A DNA stretch of 64,000 nucleotides from Lutimaribacter pacificus (GCF_900142185.1 NZ_FQZZ01000001.1:62001-126000), one strand, 5' to 3'. Shown: positions 16,576 through 26,337, numbered from the stretch's first letter. Made by a program: numbers and translations. Notes: generated by a model not told the origin, from the letters alone.

Positions 16576-17327
16576 TGGAGGGCCGGCACGTCATCGTCAC
16601 CGGGGGCGGCACCGGCGTCGGCGCCGCGATGGCCGAGAGCTTTGCCCATGCCGGCGCAAAGGTCACGATCCTGGGTCGGCGCGAGGCACCTTTGCGCGAG
16701 GTGGCCAAGCAGCACAAGTTCATCGGCTGGATCACCTGCGACGTGACCGATGGCGCGGCGGTGCGCGACGCGTTCCGGCAGGCGCGCGGGCTGAACGGGC
16801 CTGTGGACGTGGTGGTGGCCAATGCCGGCGCCGCCGACAGCAAGCCGTTCGAGGCGATGACCGCCGACGATCTGGATGCGATGCTGCGGGTGAATCTGAC
16901 GGGCGTCTTCCACAGCTTTCAGGCCGCTCTTCCCGACATGAAGACGCAGGGCTGGGGGCGGATGATCGCCGTGGCCTCGACCGCATCGCTGAAGGGCTAT
17001 CCTTATGTCGCGGGTTATGTCGCGGCCAAGCATGGCGTGCTGGGTTTGGTCCGGGCGCTGGCGGTGGAACTGGCGCGCACGGGCGTGACGGTGAACGCGC
17101 TTTGCCCGGGTTTCATCGAAACGCCTTTGCTGGATCGCTCGATTGCCAATATCGTCGAAAAGACCGGCATGACCGGGGAACAGGCCGCCAAGTCGCTGCG
17201 CGCGGGCAACCCGCAGGGCCGCTTCATCCAGACCGACGAGGTGGCGGGCGCGGCGCTTTGGTTGTGTTCCGAGGCCGCGCGCTCGGTCAACGGGCACGCG
17301 CTGAGCCTGACGGGAGGCGAGATATGA
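16575..17327 (+). CDS. SDR family oxidoreductase (3-hydroxyacyl-CoA dehydrogenase-like)
   Basis: A 250-residue classical short-chain dehydrogenase. The NAD(P) motif TGGGTGVG lies at the N-terminus, NAG near residue 78, the catalytic Ser in VASTAS and the YxxxK as YVAAK. Its ATG shares a base with the monooxygenase stop (TGATG), so translation is coupled. In the Azoarcus anthranilate clusters a dehydrogenase oxidises a hydroxyacyl-CoA or ring hydroxyl after the monooxygenase step; that role is inferred here from position. Confidence 0.88.
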   Translation: MEGRHVIVTGGGTGVGAAMAESFAHAGAKVTILGRREAPLREVAKQHKFIGWITCDVTDGAAVRDAFRQARGLNGPVDVVVANAGAADSKPFEAMTADDLDAMLRVNLTGVFHSFQAALPDMKTQGWGRMIAVASTASLKGYPYVAGYVAAKHGVLGLVRALAVELARTGVTVNALCPGFIETPLLDRSIANIVEKTGMTGEQAAKSLRAGNPQGRFIQTDEVAGAALWLCSEAARSVNGHALSLTGGEI

Positions 17328-17806
17328 GCGACCAGGCTGAGATTACCCGCAGCACGGACGACTCCAAGGCGCGGCTGCGCCTTTGGCTCCGGCTGCTGGG
17401 CGTCACCCGCAAGATCGAGGGCGAACTGCGCGACAGGCTGCGCCGCGAACATAGCACCACGCTGCCGCGCTTCGACGTGATGTCGGCGCTGAACCGGCAC
17501 CGCGACGGGCTGCGCATGTCGGAACTGTCGGGCGTGCTGAAAGTGTCGAACGGCAACGTCACCGGGATCGTGGACCGCCTTGCCGAAGAGGGGCTTGTCG
17601 AGCGCGTGCCCGTCCCCGGCGACCGTCGGGCAATGATGGCACGGCTGACCGCGCGGGGGCAGGAGGTGTTCGCCGGGCAGGCCGCCGAGCACGAGGCGTG
17701 GATCGACAGGTTCTTCGCCGGGATGGGGGCCGCCGAAGCGCGGAACATGGCGGCCCGGCTGAAGGAACTGGCCGAGGCGCTGGAAACGAAGGGAGACAAG
17801 GGATGA
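17324..17806 (+). CDS. MarR family regulator of the aromatic cluster
   Basis: A 160-residue winged-helix regulator. The recognition region is [28 protein letters not shown] and the wing is [18 protein letters not shown], both typical of MarR. It is embedded in the operon, with ATGA overlaps on both sides. MarR proteins of aromatic-CoA clusters usually repress and release DNA on binding the CoA ester. The palindrome at 14188-14207 in front of the operon is the best operator candidate, which would make this autorepression. The ligand is unknown. Confidence 0.87.
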   Translation: MSDQAEITRSTDDSKARLRLWLRLLGVTRKIEGELRDRLRREHSTTLPRFDVMSALNRHRDGLRMSELSGVLKVSNGNVTGIVDRLAEEGLVERVPVPGDRRAMMARLTARGQEVFAGQAAEHEAWIDRFFAGMGAAEARNMAARLKELAEALETKGDKG

Positions 17807-18612
17807 CGCCGATGCGCACCGACGTGAAACATTTTCTGCTGAAGATCGAGGACGGGATCGCCACCGTGCGGCTGGACCGGCCCGACCGCAAGAACCCGCT
17901 GACATTCGACAGCTACGCCGAACTGCGCGACTGGTTCCGCGACCTGCACTACGCGGATGACGTCAAGGCGGTGGTCTTTGCCTCGAACGGCGGCAATTTC
18001 AGTTCGGGCGGGGATGTGCATGACATCATCGGCCCGCTGACCCGGATGAACATGAAGGAACTGCTGGCCTTCACCCGGATGACGGGCGATCTGGTCAAGG
18101 CGATCGTGAACTGCGGCAAGCCGGTGATCGCGGCGGTCGATGGCATCTGCGTCGGCGCCGGTGCGATCATCGCCATGGCCTCGGACCTGCGCATGGGCAC
18201 GGCGCAGGCGAAGACCGCGTTCCTGTTCACCCGCGTGGGGCTGGCCGGCTGCGACATGGGCGCCTGTGCGATCCTGCCGCGCATCATCGGGCAAGGGCGT
18301 GCGGCCGACCTGCTTTACACCGGCCGGGCGATGAGCGCCGAGGAAGGCGAGCGTTGGGGGTTCTTCAACCGCATCGTCGAGGCCGATCGGCTTGAGTCCG
18401 AGGCGGTGGCATGGGCGCGCAGCATCGCCGCGGGGCCGGGCTTTGGTCACATGATGACCAAGACGATGCTGGCGCAGGAATGGTCGATGTCGATCGAACA
18501 GGCCATCGAGGCCGAGGCGCAGGCGCAGGCGATCTGCATGCAGACCGGCGATTTCGAACGTGCCTACCATGCCTTCGTGAACAAGGAGAAACCCGTGTTC
18601 GAAGGCGACTGA
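17803..18612 (+). CDS. Enoyl-CoA hydratase/isomerase family protein
   Basis: A 269-residue crotonase-fold protein. Conserved stretches include [15 protein letters not shown], the first oxyanion-hole segment [15 protein letters not shown] and the second, [20 protein letters not shown]. Crotonases hydrate or isomerise CoA esters, and some cleave rings. The ATG overlaps the MarR stop. In the anthranilate-CoA pathway a hydratase is expected after dehydrogenation, and a ring-cleaving hydrolase is also possible. A GGAGTATTT element follows at 18618. Confidence 0.88.
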   Translation: MTPMRTDVKHFLLKIEDGIATVRLDRPDRKNPLTFDSYAELRDWFRDLHYADDVKAVVFASNGGNFSSGGDVHDIIGPLTRMNMKELLAFTRMTGDLVKAIVNCGKPVIAAVDGICVGAGAIIAMASDLRMGTAQAKTAFLFTRVGLAGCDMGACAILPRIIGQGRAADLLYTGRAMSAEEGERWGFFNRIVEADRLESEAVAWARSIAAGPGFGHMMTKTMLAQEWSMSIEQAIEAEAQAQAICMQTGDFERAYHAFVNKEKPVFEGD

Positions 18613-18617
18613 CGCCG

Positions 18618-18668
18618 CGCCGGGGTCACGCCTCCGGCGGGAGTATTTCGGGAACGATGAAACAGGGG
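18618..18668 (+). repeat. Intergenic GGAGTATTT element, copy 2 (subtype B)
   Basis: CGCCTCCGGCGGGAGTATTT is followed by GGGAACGATGAAA and a G-run. It sits inside the operon between the hydratase and the acyl-CoA dehydrogenase, and its end supplies sequence just before the latter's ribosome site. Confidence 0.75.
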
Positions 18669-18676
18669 AACGCGCA

Positions 18677-19837
18677 ATGGCGGACAAGACATTCCTGAAC
18701 TGGCCGTTTTTCGACGAAAGGCACCGCACGCTGTCGGAAGAGCTGGAGGCCTGGTGCGCCGCCAACCTGGGCGCCATCGACCATTCCGATACCGACGCGG
18801 CCTGCCGTGCGCTGGTGGCCGGGCTAGGCGAGGCGGGATTCCTGCGCCATTCCGCGGTGGACCCCGAGGGCGGCGGGCTCGATGTCCGGTCGCTTTGCCT
18901 GATCCGGGAAACGCTGGCGCGTCATGACGGGCTGGCGGATTTCGCCTTTGCCATGCAGGGGCTGGGCACCGGGGCGATCTCGCTGTTCGGCACCGACGAC
19001 CAGAAACGCCGCTGGCTGACGCAGACGCGCGCGGGCGCGGCGATTTCCGCCTTTGCCCTGACCGAGCCGCAATCGGGCTCGGACGTGGCGGCCTCGACCC
19101 TGACGGCGGAAGAGGATGGCGACGATTTCATCCTGAACGGTGAAAAGACGTGGATTTCAAATGGCGGCATCGCCGGTCTCTACACGCTGTTCGCGCGCAC
19201 CGGCGAGGGGCCCGGCGCCAAAGGGCTGTCGGCTTTCATCGTGCCTGCCGGGCTGCCGGGTTTCGAGGTGGTCGAGCGGCTGGAGGTGATTGCGCCACAC
19301 CCGCTGGGACGCCTGAAATTCACCGATTGCCGCATTCCCAAAGATGCGTTGCTGGGCGAACGCGGGCAGGGATTCAGGATCGCCATGTCGGTGCTGGACG
19401 TGTTCCGCTCGACCGTGGCGGCGGCGGCGCTGGGCTTTGCCCGCCGCGCGCTGGACGAGGCGCTTGAGCGTGTCACAACCCGCCAGGTGCAGGGCGCGCC
19501 GCTTTTCGATCTGCAGATGGTCCAGGGCCATATCGCCGACATGGCGCTGGACGTGGATGCCGCGGCCCTGCTGGTCTATCGCGCGGCCTGGACCAAGGAC
19601 AGCGGCGCGCCGCGCGTCACGCGCGAGGCGGCGATGGCCAAGCTGTTCGCCACCGACCAGGCGCAGCAGGTGATCGACCGCGCGGTGCAGCTGCATGGCG
19701 GCGACGGCGTGCGCAAGGGCCAGAAGGTCGAGGAACTGTATCGCGATATCCGGGCGCTGCGGATCTATGAAGGTGCCTCCGACGTGCAGCGCGTGGTGAT
19801 CGCGCGGCAGGCGCTGGCGATGCATCAGGGGGGCTGA
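18677..19837 (+). CDS. Acyl-CoA dehydrogenase of the aromatic cluster
   Basis: A 386-residue FAD enzyme with [37 protein letters not shown] and the C-terminal [23 protein letters not shown] part of the family fold. It differs clearly from the gene at 12920, so it is a separate specificity rather than a recent duplicate. The operon context suggests it dehydrogenates the alicyclic CoA intermediate formed after ring reduction. GGGGAA precedes the ATG and the stop lies one base before the ligase ATG. Confidence 0.9.
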   Translation: MADKTFLNWPFFDERHRTLSEELEAWCAANLGAIDHSDTDAACRALVAGLGEAGFLRHSAVDPEGGGLDVRSLCLIRETLARHDGLADFAFAMQGLGTGAISLFGTDDQKRRWLTQTRAGAAISAFALTEPQSGSDVAASTLTAEEDGDDFILNGEKTWISNGGIAGLYTLFARTGEGPGAKGLSAFIVPAGLPGFEVVERLEVIAPHPLGRLKFTDCRIPKDALLGERGQGFRIAMSVLDVFRSTVAAAALGFARRALDEALERVTTRQVQGAPLFDLQMVQGHIADMALDVDAAALLVYRAAWTKDSGAPRVTREAAMAKLFATDQAQQVIDRAVQLHGGDGVRKGQKVEELYRDIRALRIYEGASDVQRVVIARQALAMHQGG

Positions 19838-19838
19838 C

Positions 19839-21455
19839 ATGCTGGGACCGAGCGCACATACCGACACCTTCACCCGCGACAACCTGCCGCCCGCGGATCA
19901 GTGGCCGGATTTCCTGCTGGACGGGTTCGATTACCCCGACCACCTGAATATCGGGGTCGAACTGACCGACGCGATGGTCGAAAAGGGGCATGGCGACCGC
20001 ACCGCCCTGATCGGCAACGGGCGGCGGCGCACCTACAAGGAACTGTCGGACTGGACCAACCGGCTGGCCCATGCGCTGGTCGACGACCTGAAGGTCAAGC
20101 CGGGCAATCGCGTGCTGATCCGCTCGGCCAACAACCCGGCGATGGTGGCGGCATGGCTGGCGGTGACCAAGGTGGGCGCGGTCGCGGTCAATACCATGCC
20201 GATGCTGCGCAAGGGCGAGCTGTCCAAGATCGTGGACAAGGCCGAGATCACCCATGCGCTGTGCGACACGCGGCTGATGGACGAGATGACCGCCTGCGCC
20301 AAGACCTCGAAATTCCTGAAAACGGTGGTCGGGTTCGACGGCACCTCGAACCACGATGCCGAGCTTGACCGGCTGGCGCTGGAAAAACCCGTGCGGTTCG
20401 AGGCGGTGAAGACGGGCCGCGACGACGTGGCATTGCTGGGCTTTACCAGCGGCACGACGGGATCACCCAAGGCGACGATGCATTTCCACCGCGATATCCT
20501 GATCATCGCCGACGGATATGCGCGCGAGGTGCTGAACGTGCAGCCCGACGACGTGTTCGTCGGCTCGCCGCCGCTGGCCTTTACCTTCGGCCTTGGCGGG
20601 CTGGCGGTGTTCCCGCTGCGCTTCGGCGCGGCGGCGGCGCTGCTGGAAAACGCCTCGCCCCCCAACCTGATCGAGATCATCGAGAAATTCCGTGCAACGG
20701 TGTGCTTTACCGCGCCCACCGCCTATCGCGTGATGCTGCAGGCGATCGACGAGGGTGCCGACCTGTCATCGCTGCGGGCTGCCGTCAGCGCGGGCGAAAC
20801 GCTGCCCGCCCCGATCTACGAAGAGTGGATGGAAAAGACCGGCAAGCCGATGCTCGACGGGATCGGCGCGACCGAGATGCTGCATATCTTCATCACCAAC
20901 CGTTTTGACGATCACCGTCCCGCCTGCACCGGCAGGCCGGTCACCGGTTACGAGGCCCGGGTGATCGGCGAAGACGGCAAGGACATGCCGCGCGGCCAGA
21001 TCGGCCGGCTGGCGGTGCGCGGCCCCACCGGCTGCCGCTACATGGCCGACCCGCGCCAGGCCGATTACGTGACGGATGGCTGGAACGTCACCGGCGATGC
21101 GTTCTCGATGGACGAGGACGGTTACCTGCATTTCGCCGCACGCAACGACGACATGATCGTCAGCGCGGGCTACAATATCGCCGGACCCGAGGTCGAGGCG
21201 GCGTTGCTGGCGCACCCGGATGTGGCGGAATGCGCCGTCGTGGGCGTGGCGGACGACGCGCGCGGCCAGATCGTGCAGGCCCATGTTGTGCTGCGCGCGG
21301 GCACCGATGGCGGGGCAGCCATGGCAAAACTGCTGCAGGATCACGTCAAGGCGACGATTGCCCCTTACAAATATCCGCGATCGGTGGTCTTTACCGACGC
21401 GCTGCCGAAAACCGAAAGCGGCAAGATCCAGCGGTTCCGCCTGAAAGAGGAGTGA
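19839..21455 (+). CDS. Benzoate-CoA-ligase family enzyme, probable 2-aminobenzoate-CoA ligase
   Basis: A 538-residue AMP-forming aryl-CoA ligase. The P-loop GFTSGTTGSPKA starts at residue 201. GSPPLAFTFGLGGLAVFPLRFGA is the aryl pocket region, DGWNVTGDAF and DMIVSAGYNIAGPEVE are hinge and C-terminal motifs, and the catalytic lysine lies in KTESGKIQR. It belongs with benzoate/2-aminobenzoate ligases rather than fatty-acid ligases. It would convert anthranilate, ATP and CoA to 2-aminobenzoyl-CoA, the substrate of the fused monooxygenase five genes upstream. Benzoate or salicylate activation cannot be excluded. Confidence 0.88.
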   Translation: MLGPSAHTDTFTRDNLPPADQWPDFLLDGFDYPDHLNIGVELTDAMVEKGHGDRTALIGNGRRRTYKELSDWTNRLAHALVDDLKVKPGNRVLIRSANNPAMVAAWLAVTKVGAVAVNTMPMLRKGELSKIVDKAEITHALCDTRLMDEMTACAKTSKFLKTVVGFDGTSNHDAELDRLALEKPVRFEAVKTGRDDVALLGFTSGTTGSPKATMHFHRDILIIADGYAREVLNVQPDDVFVGSPPLAFTFGLGGLAVFPLRFGAAAALLENASPPNLIEIIEKFRATVCFTAPTAYRVMLQAIDEGADLSSLRAAVSAGETLPAPIYEEWMEKTGKPMLDGIGATEMLHIFITNRFDDHRPACTGRPVTGYEARVIGEDGKDMPRGQIGRLAVRGPTGCRYMADPRQADYVTDGWNVTGDAFSMDEDGYLHFAARNDDMIVSAGYNIAGPEVEAALLAHPDVAECAVVGVADDARGQIVQAHVVLRAGTDGGAAMAKLLQDHVKATIAPYKYPRSVVFTDALPKTESGKIQRFRLKEE

Positions 21456-21461
21456 CAAGCC

Positions 21462-21698
21462 ATGCGTGCCACCTTTGTTCAACTGCGTTGCAAACCCGGC
21501 CAGACCTACAAGGTGGCCGAGCAGGTCATGCTGAAGGAGTTGCATTCCGAGCTGTATTCGACCAGCGGCGACTGGGATCTGCTGATCAAGCTGTACATTC
21601 CCGAGGATCAGGATATCGGCAAGTTCATCAACGAGATGCTGGTGGATGTCGCCGGGGTCGAGCGCAGCCTGACCACCCTGACCTTCAAGGCATTCTGA
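21462..21698 (+). CDS. Stand-alone Lrp/AsnC ligand-binding (RAM) domain protein
   Basis: A 78-residue protein comprising only the alpha/beta ligand-binding domain of Lrp/AsnC regulators, without the DNA-binding helix-turn-helix. It shows the ferredoxin-like pattern: VQLRCKPGQTYKVAE, then STSGDWDLLIKLYIPED and a final strand ERSLTTLTF. Such proteins form oligomers that bind small molecules. Its place between the CoA ligase and a thioesterase suggests a sensing or chaperone role in the pathway, but none is established. Confidence 0.8.
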   Translation: MRATFVQLRCKPGQTYKVAEQVMLKELHSELYSTSGDWDLLIKLYIPEDQDIGKFINEMLVDVAGVERSLTTLTFKAF

Positions 21699-21706
21699 GC
21701 AGGGGC

Positions 21707-22117
21707 ATGGCGTTCACCCATCGTCAACAGGTGCTGTTTCGGCACTGCGATCCGGCGCGGATCGTCTTTTTCCCGCGCTATTTCGAAATGCTGAACGACG
21801 TGGTCGAGGCGTTCTTTGCCGCCATCCCCGGCGAGGCGTTCCACGAGATGCACCCCGATCGTGGCGTGCCGACCGCCCGGATCGACACCGAATTCACCGC
21901 GCCCAGCCGGCATGGCGACTGGCTGGATTTCACGCTGGCATTCACCCGCGTCGGGCGCAGCAGCGTCACGACGCGATTTGTCTGTACCTGCGGCGGCGAA
22001 ACGCGGCTGACCGCCCGGTCGGTGCTGGTCCATGTCGGGCCTGACCTGCGGCCGATGCCGTGGTCCGACGCGGCACGCGGCGCGCTGCTGGCGCATCAGG
22101 AGGAGGAAATCGCATGA
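21707..22117 (+). CDS. Acyl-CoA thioesterase, 4-hydroxybenzoyl-CoA thioesterase (hotdog) family
   Basis: A 136-residue hotdog-fold thioesterase. The N-terminal RQQVLFRHCDPARIVFFPRYF segment is the 4HBT active-site region; the family aspartate is in HCDPARIV. AGGGG precedes the ATG at 21707. In the operon it probably hydrolyses a CoA ester at the end of the route or rescues CoA from dead-end aryl-CoA. Its stop overlaps the ridA-like start (ATGA). Confidence 0.88.
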   Translation: MAFTHRQQVLFRHCDPARIVFFPRYFEMLNDVVEAFFAAIPGEAFHEMHPDRGVPTARIDTEFTAPSRHGDWLDFTLAFTRVGRSSVTTRFVCTCGGETRLTARSVLVHVGPDLRPMPWSDAARGALLAHQEEEIA

Positions 22118-22515
22118 CGAACCGCATCATTCATCCCGAGGGCTGGGCTCCGGCCAGGGGCTATGCCAACGGTGTGCTGACCGAGGACGGCACGCTTTAT
22201 GTCGGCGGGCAGATCGGCTGGACCGCCGGGCAGGTGTTCGAGGCGCATGATTTCATCGGGCAGATGGAGCAGGCGCTGAAGAACATCCTGGCCGTCGTCG
22301 AGGCCGCGGGCGGCGGGCCCGAGCACCTGACCCGGCTGACCTGGTATGTCACGGACAAGCAGGAATACCTGGCCCACCAGGCCGAGATCGGGCGCAGCTA
22401 CCGGTCCGTTTTCGGGCGCAATTTTCCGGCGATGACGATGGTCGTCGTTTCGGCTTTGGTCGAGGACGAGGCGCAGATCGAGATCGAGGCGACGGCGAAG
22501 ATCCCGCAGGCTTAG
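22114..22515 (+). CDS. RidA family protein (enamine/imine deaminase-like)
   Basis: A 133-residue RidA/YjgF/Rid family member with the opening GWAPARGYANGVLTEDGTLYVGGQIGW and the late core VVSALVEDEAQIEIEATA. RidA proteins hydrolyse enamine and imine intermediates. The arginine that binds the substrate carboxylate in true RidA is not obvious in the motif here, so this may be another Rid subfamily. A Rid protein is chemically sensible because the amino group of anthranilate must leave from a non-aromatic enamine/imine intermediate; that role is inferred. Confidence 0.85.
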   Translation: MTNRIIHPEGWAPARGYANGVLTEDGTLYVGGQIGWTAGQVFEAHDFIGQMEQALKNILAVVEAAGGGPEHLTRLTWYVTDKQEYLAHQAEIGRSYRSVFGRNFPAMTMVVVSALVEDEAQIEIEATAKIPQA

Positions 22516-22518
22516 GCC

Positions 22519-22572
22519 AAGGCCGGGCAGCCGCCTCCGGCGGGAGTATTTTTCCGAACGATGAAGGGGGCG
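22519..22572 (+). repeat. Intergenic GGAGTATTT element, copy 3 (subtype B)
   Basis: GCCGCCTCCGGCGGGAGTATT with following T residues, then CCGAACGATGAAGGGG. CCGCC and GGCGG can pair around TCC and are followed by a T-rich tract, so this copy might terminate the operon after the Rid gene. Confidence 0.75.
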
Positions 22573-22619
22573 GGCCTGTTTTGCTTGACCAGCGGGCAGG
22601 GGGACATGAAGTTGCGTCC

Positions 22620-24605
22620 ATGACAGAGCAGAAGAATGCCCTCCGCCCGGTCGCCGAAATCGCCGACATGCGCATCCCCCTGTCCGATGGCTGCCAGCTG
22701 TCGGCCCGTGTCTGGATGCCTGCGGATGCGGGCGACGATCCGGTGCCCGCGATCCTGGAATACCTGCCCTATCGCAAGCGTGACGGAACGACGGCGCGCG
22801 ATGCGCTGACCCATCCGTGGTTCGCCGCGCGCGGTTATGCCTGCATCCGTGTCGACATGCGTGGCAATGGCGACAGCGACGGGCTGATGGCGGATGAATA
22901 CAGCCCGCAGGAGCTGGACGACGCGGTCGAGGTGATCGGCTGGCTGGCGGCGCAGCCCTGGTGCTCGGGCCGGGTGGGCATGATGGGAATCAGCTGGGGC
23001 GGGTTCAACGGCTTGCAGGTGGCCTATCTGCAGCCTGAGCCGCTGAAGGCCGTGATCTCGCTGTGCTCGACGGTGGACCGCTTTGCCGATGACATCCACT
23101 ACAAGGGCGGTTGCCTGCTGAACGAGAATTTCGGCTGGTCGTCGGTGATGTGGGCCTATTCCTCGCGCCCGCCCGATCCGGCCCTGCGGGACGACTGGCG
23201 CGACCTCTGGCTGCACCGGCTGGAGAACGAGCCGTTCCTGATCGCAACCTGGCTGCGCCACCAGCGGCGGGATGCCTATTGGCAGCACGGCTCGATCTGC
23301 GAGGATTTCAGCCGGATCAGGGCGAAGGTGCTGGCGATCAGCGGTTGGGGCGACGGATACCTGAACACGGTGCCGCACCTGGTGCGGAACATTCCGGGCA
23401 CCAAGGGCATCAACGGGCCATGGATTCACAAATACCCGCATTTCGCCGTGCCCGAACCGCGCATCGGGTTTCTGCAGGAGGCGCTGCGCTGGTGGGACCG
23501 CTGGCTCAGGGATATCGACACCGGGGTCGAGGGCGACCCGGCCTATCGCCACTACCTGATGGACGGGGCGCGGCCCGACCGATCCTATGCCGAGCGTCCG
23601 GGGCGGTGGCTGGCCGATCACGATACCGAATGGCCGCAGCAGGTCTGGCATCTGTCGCCGGGCCAACTGGGCGGTATGGCCGCGCCGCTGGACGGGGCAA
23701 TCGCCTCGCCGCAGACATGCGGGATGGAATGCGGCGAATATTACGGTGGGTCCGCCGGGCCGGAATGGCCGGGCGACCAGCGTGGCGACGACGCGATGTC
23801 GGCCTGTTTCGACAGCGCGCCGCTTGGGGCGGATGCGGATATCGTCGGCGCCCCGATCCTGCGCCTGAAGCTGAGCGCCGGCAGGCCGCAGGCGCAGATC
23901 GCCGTGCGGCTGTGCCACGTGCACCCGGACGGAGCCAGCACGCGGATCACCTGGGGCCTGCTGAACCTGTCGCACCGTGCGGGATCGGCCGAGCCGCGGC
24001 CGATGGTGCCCGGCGTGGCGGAAGAGGTCGAGGTCGTGCTGGATCATGTCGCCTATCGCGTGCCGGCAGGGCACCGGATACGGCTGGCCGTCAGCACGGC
24101 CTATTGGCCGATGATCTGGCCCGCGCCTGATGCCGCGACCGTCACCCTGCTGGAAGGTGACTTGCGGCTGTCCATACGTGACCGTGCCGGTGGTAATGAA
24201 TGGACGTTCCCGCCGCCCGCCGCCGCCCCGCCGCAGGAGGTCGAGATCCTGCGCCCCGATACCGAACGGCGCGAGGTCACGACCGACATGGTCAGCGGCA
24301 TCGTCACCCATTACATCGAGCGTGACGCCGGCAAGCGGCGCGATCTCGGGCACGGGCTGGTCTCGGGCGGGGTGGCGCGGGAATGGTGGGAAATCCATCC
24401 CGACGACCCGCTGAGCGCCCGCGCCCGCACGCACTGGACCGAAGAGGTCGAACGCGGCGACATCCGCACGCGGACCGAAACCTTTGCCGGGATGTGGGCC
24501 GATGCGACCCATTTCCATGTCGAGGGGCGGCTGGAAGCTTATGAAAACGACCGCCTGATCCTTGAGCGCAAGGTCGCCGATAGGATTCCACGCGACCACA
24601 TGTGA
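22620..24605 (+). CDS. CocE/NonD family serine hydrolase (X-Pro dipeptidyl-peptidase type)
   Basis: A 661-residue alpha/beta hydrolase of the CocE/NonD class. The early strands give EYLPYRKRDGT and RVDMRGNGDSDG; the nucleophile elbow GISWGG puts the serine at about residue 125. The second half is the jelly-roll X-Pro dipeptidyl-peptidase C-terminal domain. Family members cleave amide or ester bonds in acylated substrates such as cocaine, glutaryl-7-ACA or X-Pro peptides. No signal peptide is seen, so it is probably cytoplasmic. It may process what the following peptide-type importer brings in. The ATG at 22620 was chosen; a TTG at 22581 is possible. Confidence 0.87.
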   Translation: MTEQKNALRPVAEIADMRIPLSDGCQLSARVWMPADAGDDPVPAILEYLPYRKRDGTTARDALTHPWFAARGYACIRVDMRGNGDSDGLMADEYSPQELDDAVEVIGWLAAQPWCSGRVGMMGISWGGFNGLQVAYLQPEPLKAVISLCSTVDRFADDIHYKGGCLLNENFGWSSVMWAYSSRPPDPALRDDWRDLWLHRLENEPFLIATWLRHQRRDAYWQHGSICEDFSRIRAKVLAISGWGDGYLNTVPHLVRNIPGTKGINGPWIHKYPHFAVPEPRIGFLQEALRWWDRWLRDIDTGVEGDPAYRHYLMDGARPDRSYAERPGRWLADHDTEWPQQVWHLSPGQLGGMAAPLDGAIASPQTCGMECGEYYGGSAGPEWPGDQRGDDAMSACFDSAPLGADADIVGAPILRLKLSAGRPQAQIAVRLCHVHPDGASTRITWGLLNLSHRAGSAEPRPMVPGVAEEVEVVLDHVAYRVPAGHRIRLAVSTAYWPMIWPAPDAATVTLLEGDLRLSIRDRAGGNEWTFPPPAAAPPQEVEILRPDTERREVTTDMVSGIVTHYIERDAGKRRDLGHGLVSGGVAREWWEIHPDDPLSARARTHWTEEVERGDIRTRTETFAGMWADATHFHVEGRLEAYENDRLILERKVADRIPRDHM

Positions 24606-24749
24606 CGGGATGATGTCGCAAACAGACCTGTCATGTCGGAAATCATCAAAGTTTTGACTTGAAGCGCGCGGCGCAATCGGCATTCTTGACGGCAAAGTCA
24701 ATAACCCGCCCGGCAGACCGGACAGGGACCAAACAACGGGGAGAACCGC

Positions 24750-26336
24750 ATGAAGAACCAGATCGACTATCTCAAGCTACGCGCGGCGCTGGGCCATATC
24801 AGCCGCCGCGAATTCATGGGTCGCATGGGCGCGCTGGGCGTGTCGGCGGCGCTGGCGAACACGATGCTGGCCGGCGCGGTCAGGGCCGCCGGCCCGCAAA
24901 AGGGCGGCACCATCCGTGTCGGCATCCAGGGCGGCGGTTCGGGCGACAGCCTCGATCCGGCGCTGGCGGCAAATGCCACCGCGACGATGGTTTCGCAGAT
25001 GTGGGGTGAAACGCTGGTCGAGCTGAAAGAGGGCGGCGGCCTCGAAGGCCGGGTTGCCGAAAGCTGGAGCTCGACCCCGGACGCCAAGACCTGGACCTTC
25101 AAGATTCGCTCCGGCGTCACCTTCTCGAACGGCAAGACCGTCACTGCCGAGGATGTTCTGGCCACGCTGGAACGCCACTCCGGCGAAGACACCAAATCGG
25201 GTGCGCTGGGGCTGCTGCGCGACATCACGGGTATGCGCGCCGAGGGCGACAGCTTTGTGATGGAACTGAACCAGCCGAATGCCGACTTGCCCTACCTGAT
25301 GGCGGATTATCACCTGATCATCCAGCCCAATGGCGGCAAGGACGATCCGACCGCGGGTATCGGCACCGGGCCCTATGTGGTGAAATCGGCAGAGCCGGGT
25401 GTCCGGTTCGTGTTCGAAAAGTACCCCGATCACTGGGACAGCAACCGCGGCCACGCCTCGACGGTCGAGATGATCGTCATCAACGACGACACCGCCCGCA
25501 TGGCGGCGCTGCAATCGGGACAGGTGGACATGGTGAACCGTGTGCCGCCGCGCACAGCCGCCCTTGTGGACCGTGCGCCCAATATCACGGTGAACAGCAA
25601 GTCGGGCCCGGGCCATTACGTGTTCATCATGCATTGCGATACCGCGCCCTTCGACAACAACGATGTGCGTATGGCGCTGAAATACGGCATCAACCGGCAG
25701 GAAATGGTCGACAAGATCCTGTTCGGTTATGGCTCGGTGGGCAATGACACACCGATCAACGCCTCCTATCCGCTGTTCACCGACTTCGAACAACGCGAAT
25801 ACGACCCGGACAAGGCGGCGCATCACTGGAAGAAATCCGGCGCCACCGATCCGATCCTTCTGCGTACCTCGGACAACTCTTTCCCCGGCGCGCCGGATGC
25901 GGCGGCGCTGTTCCAGCAAAGCTGCGCCCAGGCCGGTATCCCGGTCGAGATCAAGCGCGAGCCGAATGACGGTTACTGGTCCGAGGTCTGGAATGCGCAG
26001 CCCTTCTGCACCTCGTACTGGGGCGGGCGGCCAACGCAGGACCAGATGTTCACCACCGCTTACCTCTCGACCGCCGACTGGAACGACACGCGCTTCAACA
26101 ACGAAACCTTCGACCAGTTGCTGCTGGCGGCGCGCGCCGAACTGGACGAGGCCAAGCGCACGCAGATGTATTCCGACATGTCGACCATCGTGCGCGACGA
26201 GGGCGGGCTGATCTGTCCGATGTTCAACGATTTCGTCGACGCGCTCAGCGATCGCGTGGCCGGTTACGTCCAAGGCGGCCCCGGTTACGAATTGATGAAC
26301 TTCTTTGCCCCGGTGAAGATGTGGGTCGCCGCCTGA
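24750..26336 (+). CDS. Peptide/nickel-type ABC transporter substrate-binding protein (Tat signal)
   Basis: A 528-residue solute-binding protein of the DppA/OppA (SBP_bac_5) family. It has a twin-arginine signal, SRREFM at residues 18-23, followed by a hydrophobic stretch and an ARA-like cleavage region; Tat-exported binding proteins of this family are common in Rhodobacteraceae. RVAESWSSTPDAKTWTFKI and FSNGKTVTAEDV are family segments. It is the first gene of a five-gene unit. A 144-bp gap upstream holds TTGACTT and AAGTCAA arms (24654 and 24695) that may be regulatory. The ligand could be a peptide, a glycoside or another amide. Confidence 0.9.
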   Translation: MKNQIDYLKLRAALGHISRREFMGRMGALGVSAALANTMLAGAVRAAGPQKGGTIRVGIQGGGSGDSLDPALAANATATMVSQMWGETLVELKEGGGLEGRVAESWSSTPDAKTWTFKIRSGVTFSNGKTVTAEDVLATLERHSGEDTKSGALGLLRDITGMRAEGDSFVMELNQPNADLPYLMADYHLIIQPNGGKDDPTAGIGTGPYVVKSAEPGVRFVFEKYPDHWDSNRGHASTVEMIVINDDTARMAALQSGQVDMVNRVPPRTAALVDRAPNITVNSKSGPGHYVFIMHCDTAPFDNNDVRMALKYGINRQEMVDKILFGYGSVGNDTPINASYPLFTDFEQREYDPDKAAHHWKKSGATDPILLRTSDNSFPGAPDAAALFQQSCAQAGIPVEIKREPNDGYWSEVWNAQPFCTSYWGGRPTQDQMFTTAYLSTADWNDTRFNNETFDQLLLAARAELDEAKRTQMYSDMSTIVRDEGGLICPMFNDFVDALSDRVAGYVQGGPGYELMNFFAPVKMWVAA

Positions 26337-26337
26337 G

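Noticed and set aside
24654-24701. TTGACTT/AAGTCAA arms before the peptide-type importer as a sigma-70 promoter
   Set aside because: A -35-like TTGACT is present, but no acceptable -10 follows at 16-18 bp; kept only as a remark in the binding-protein entry.
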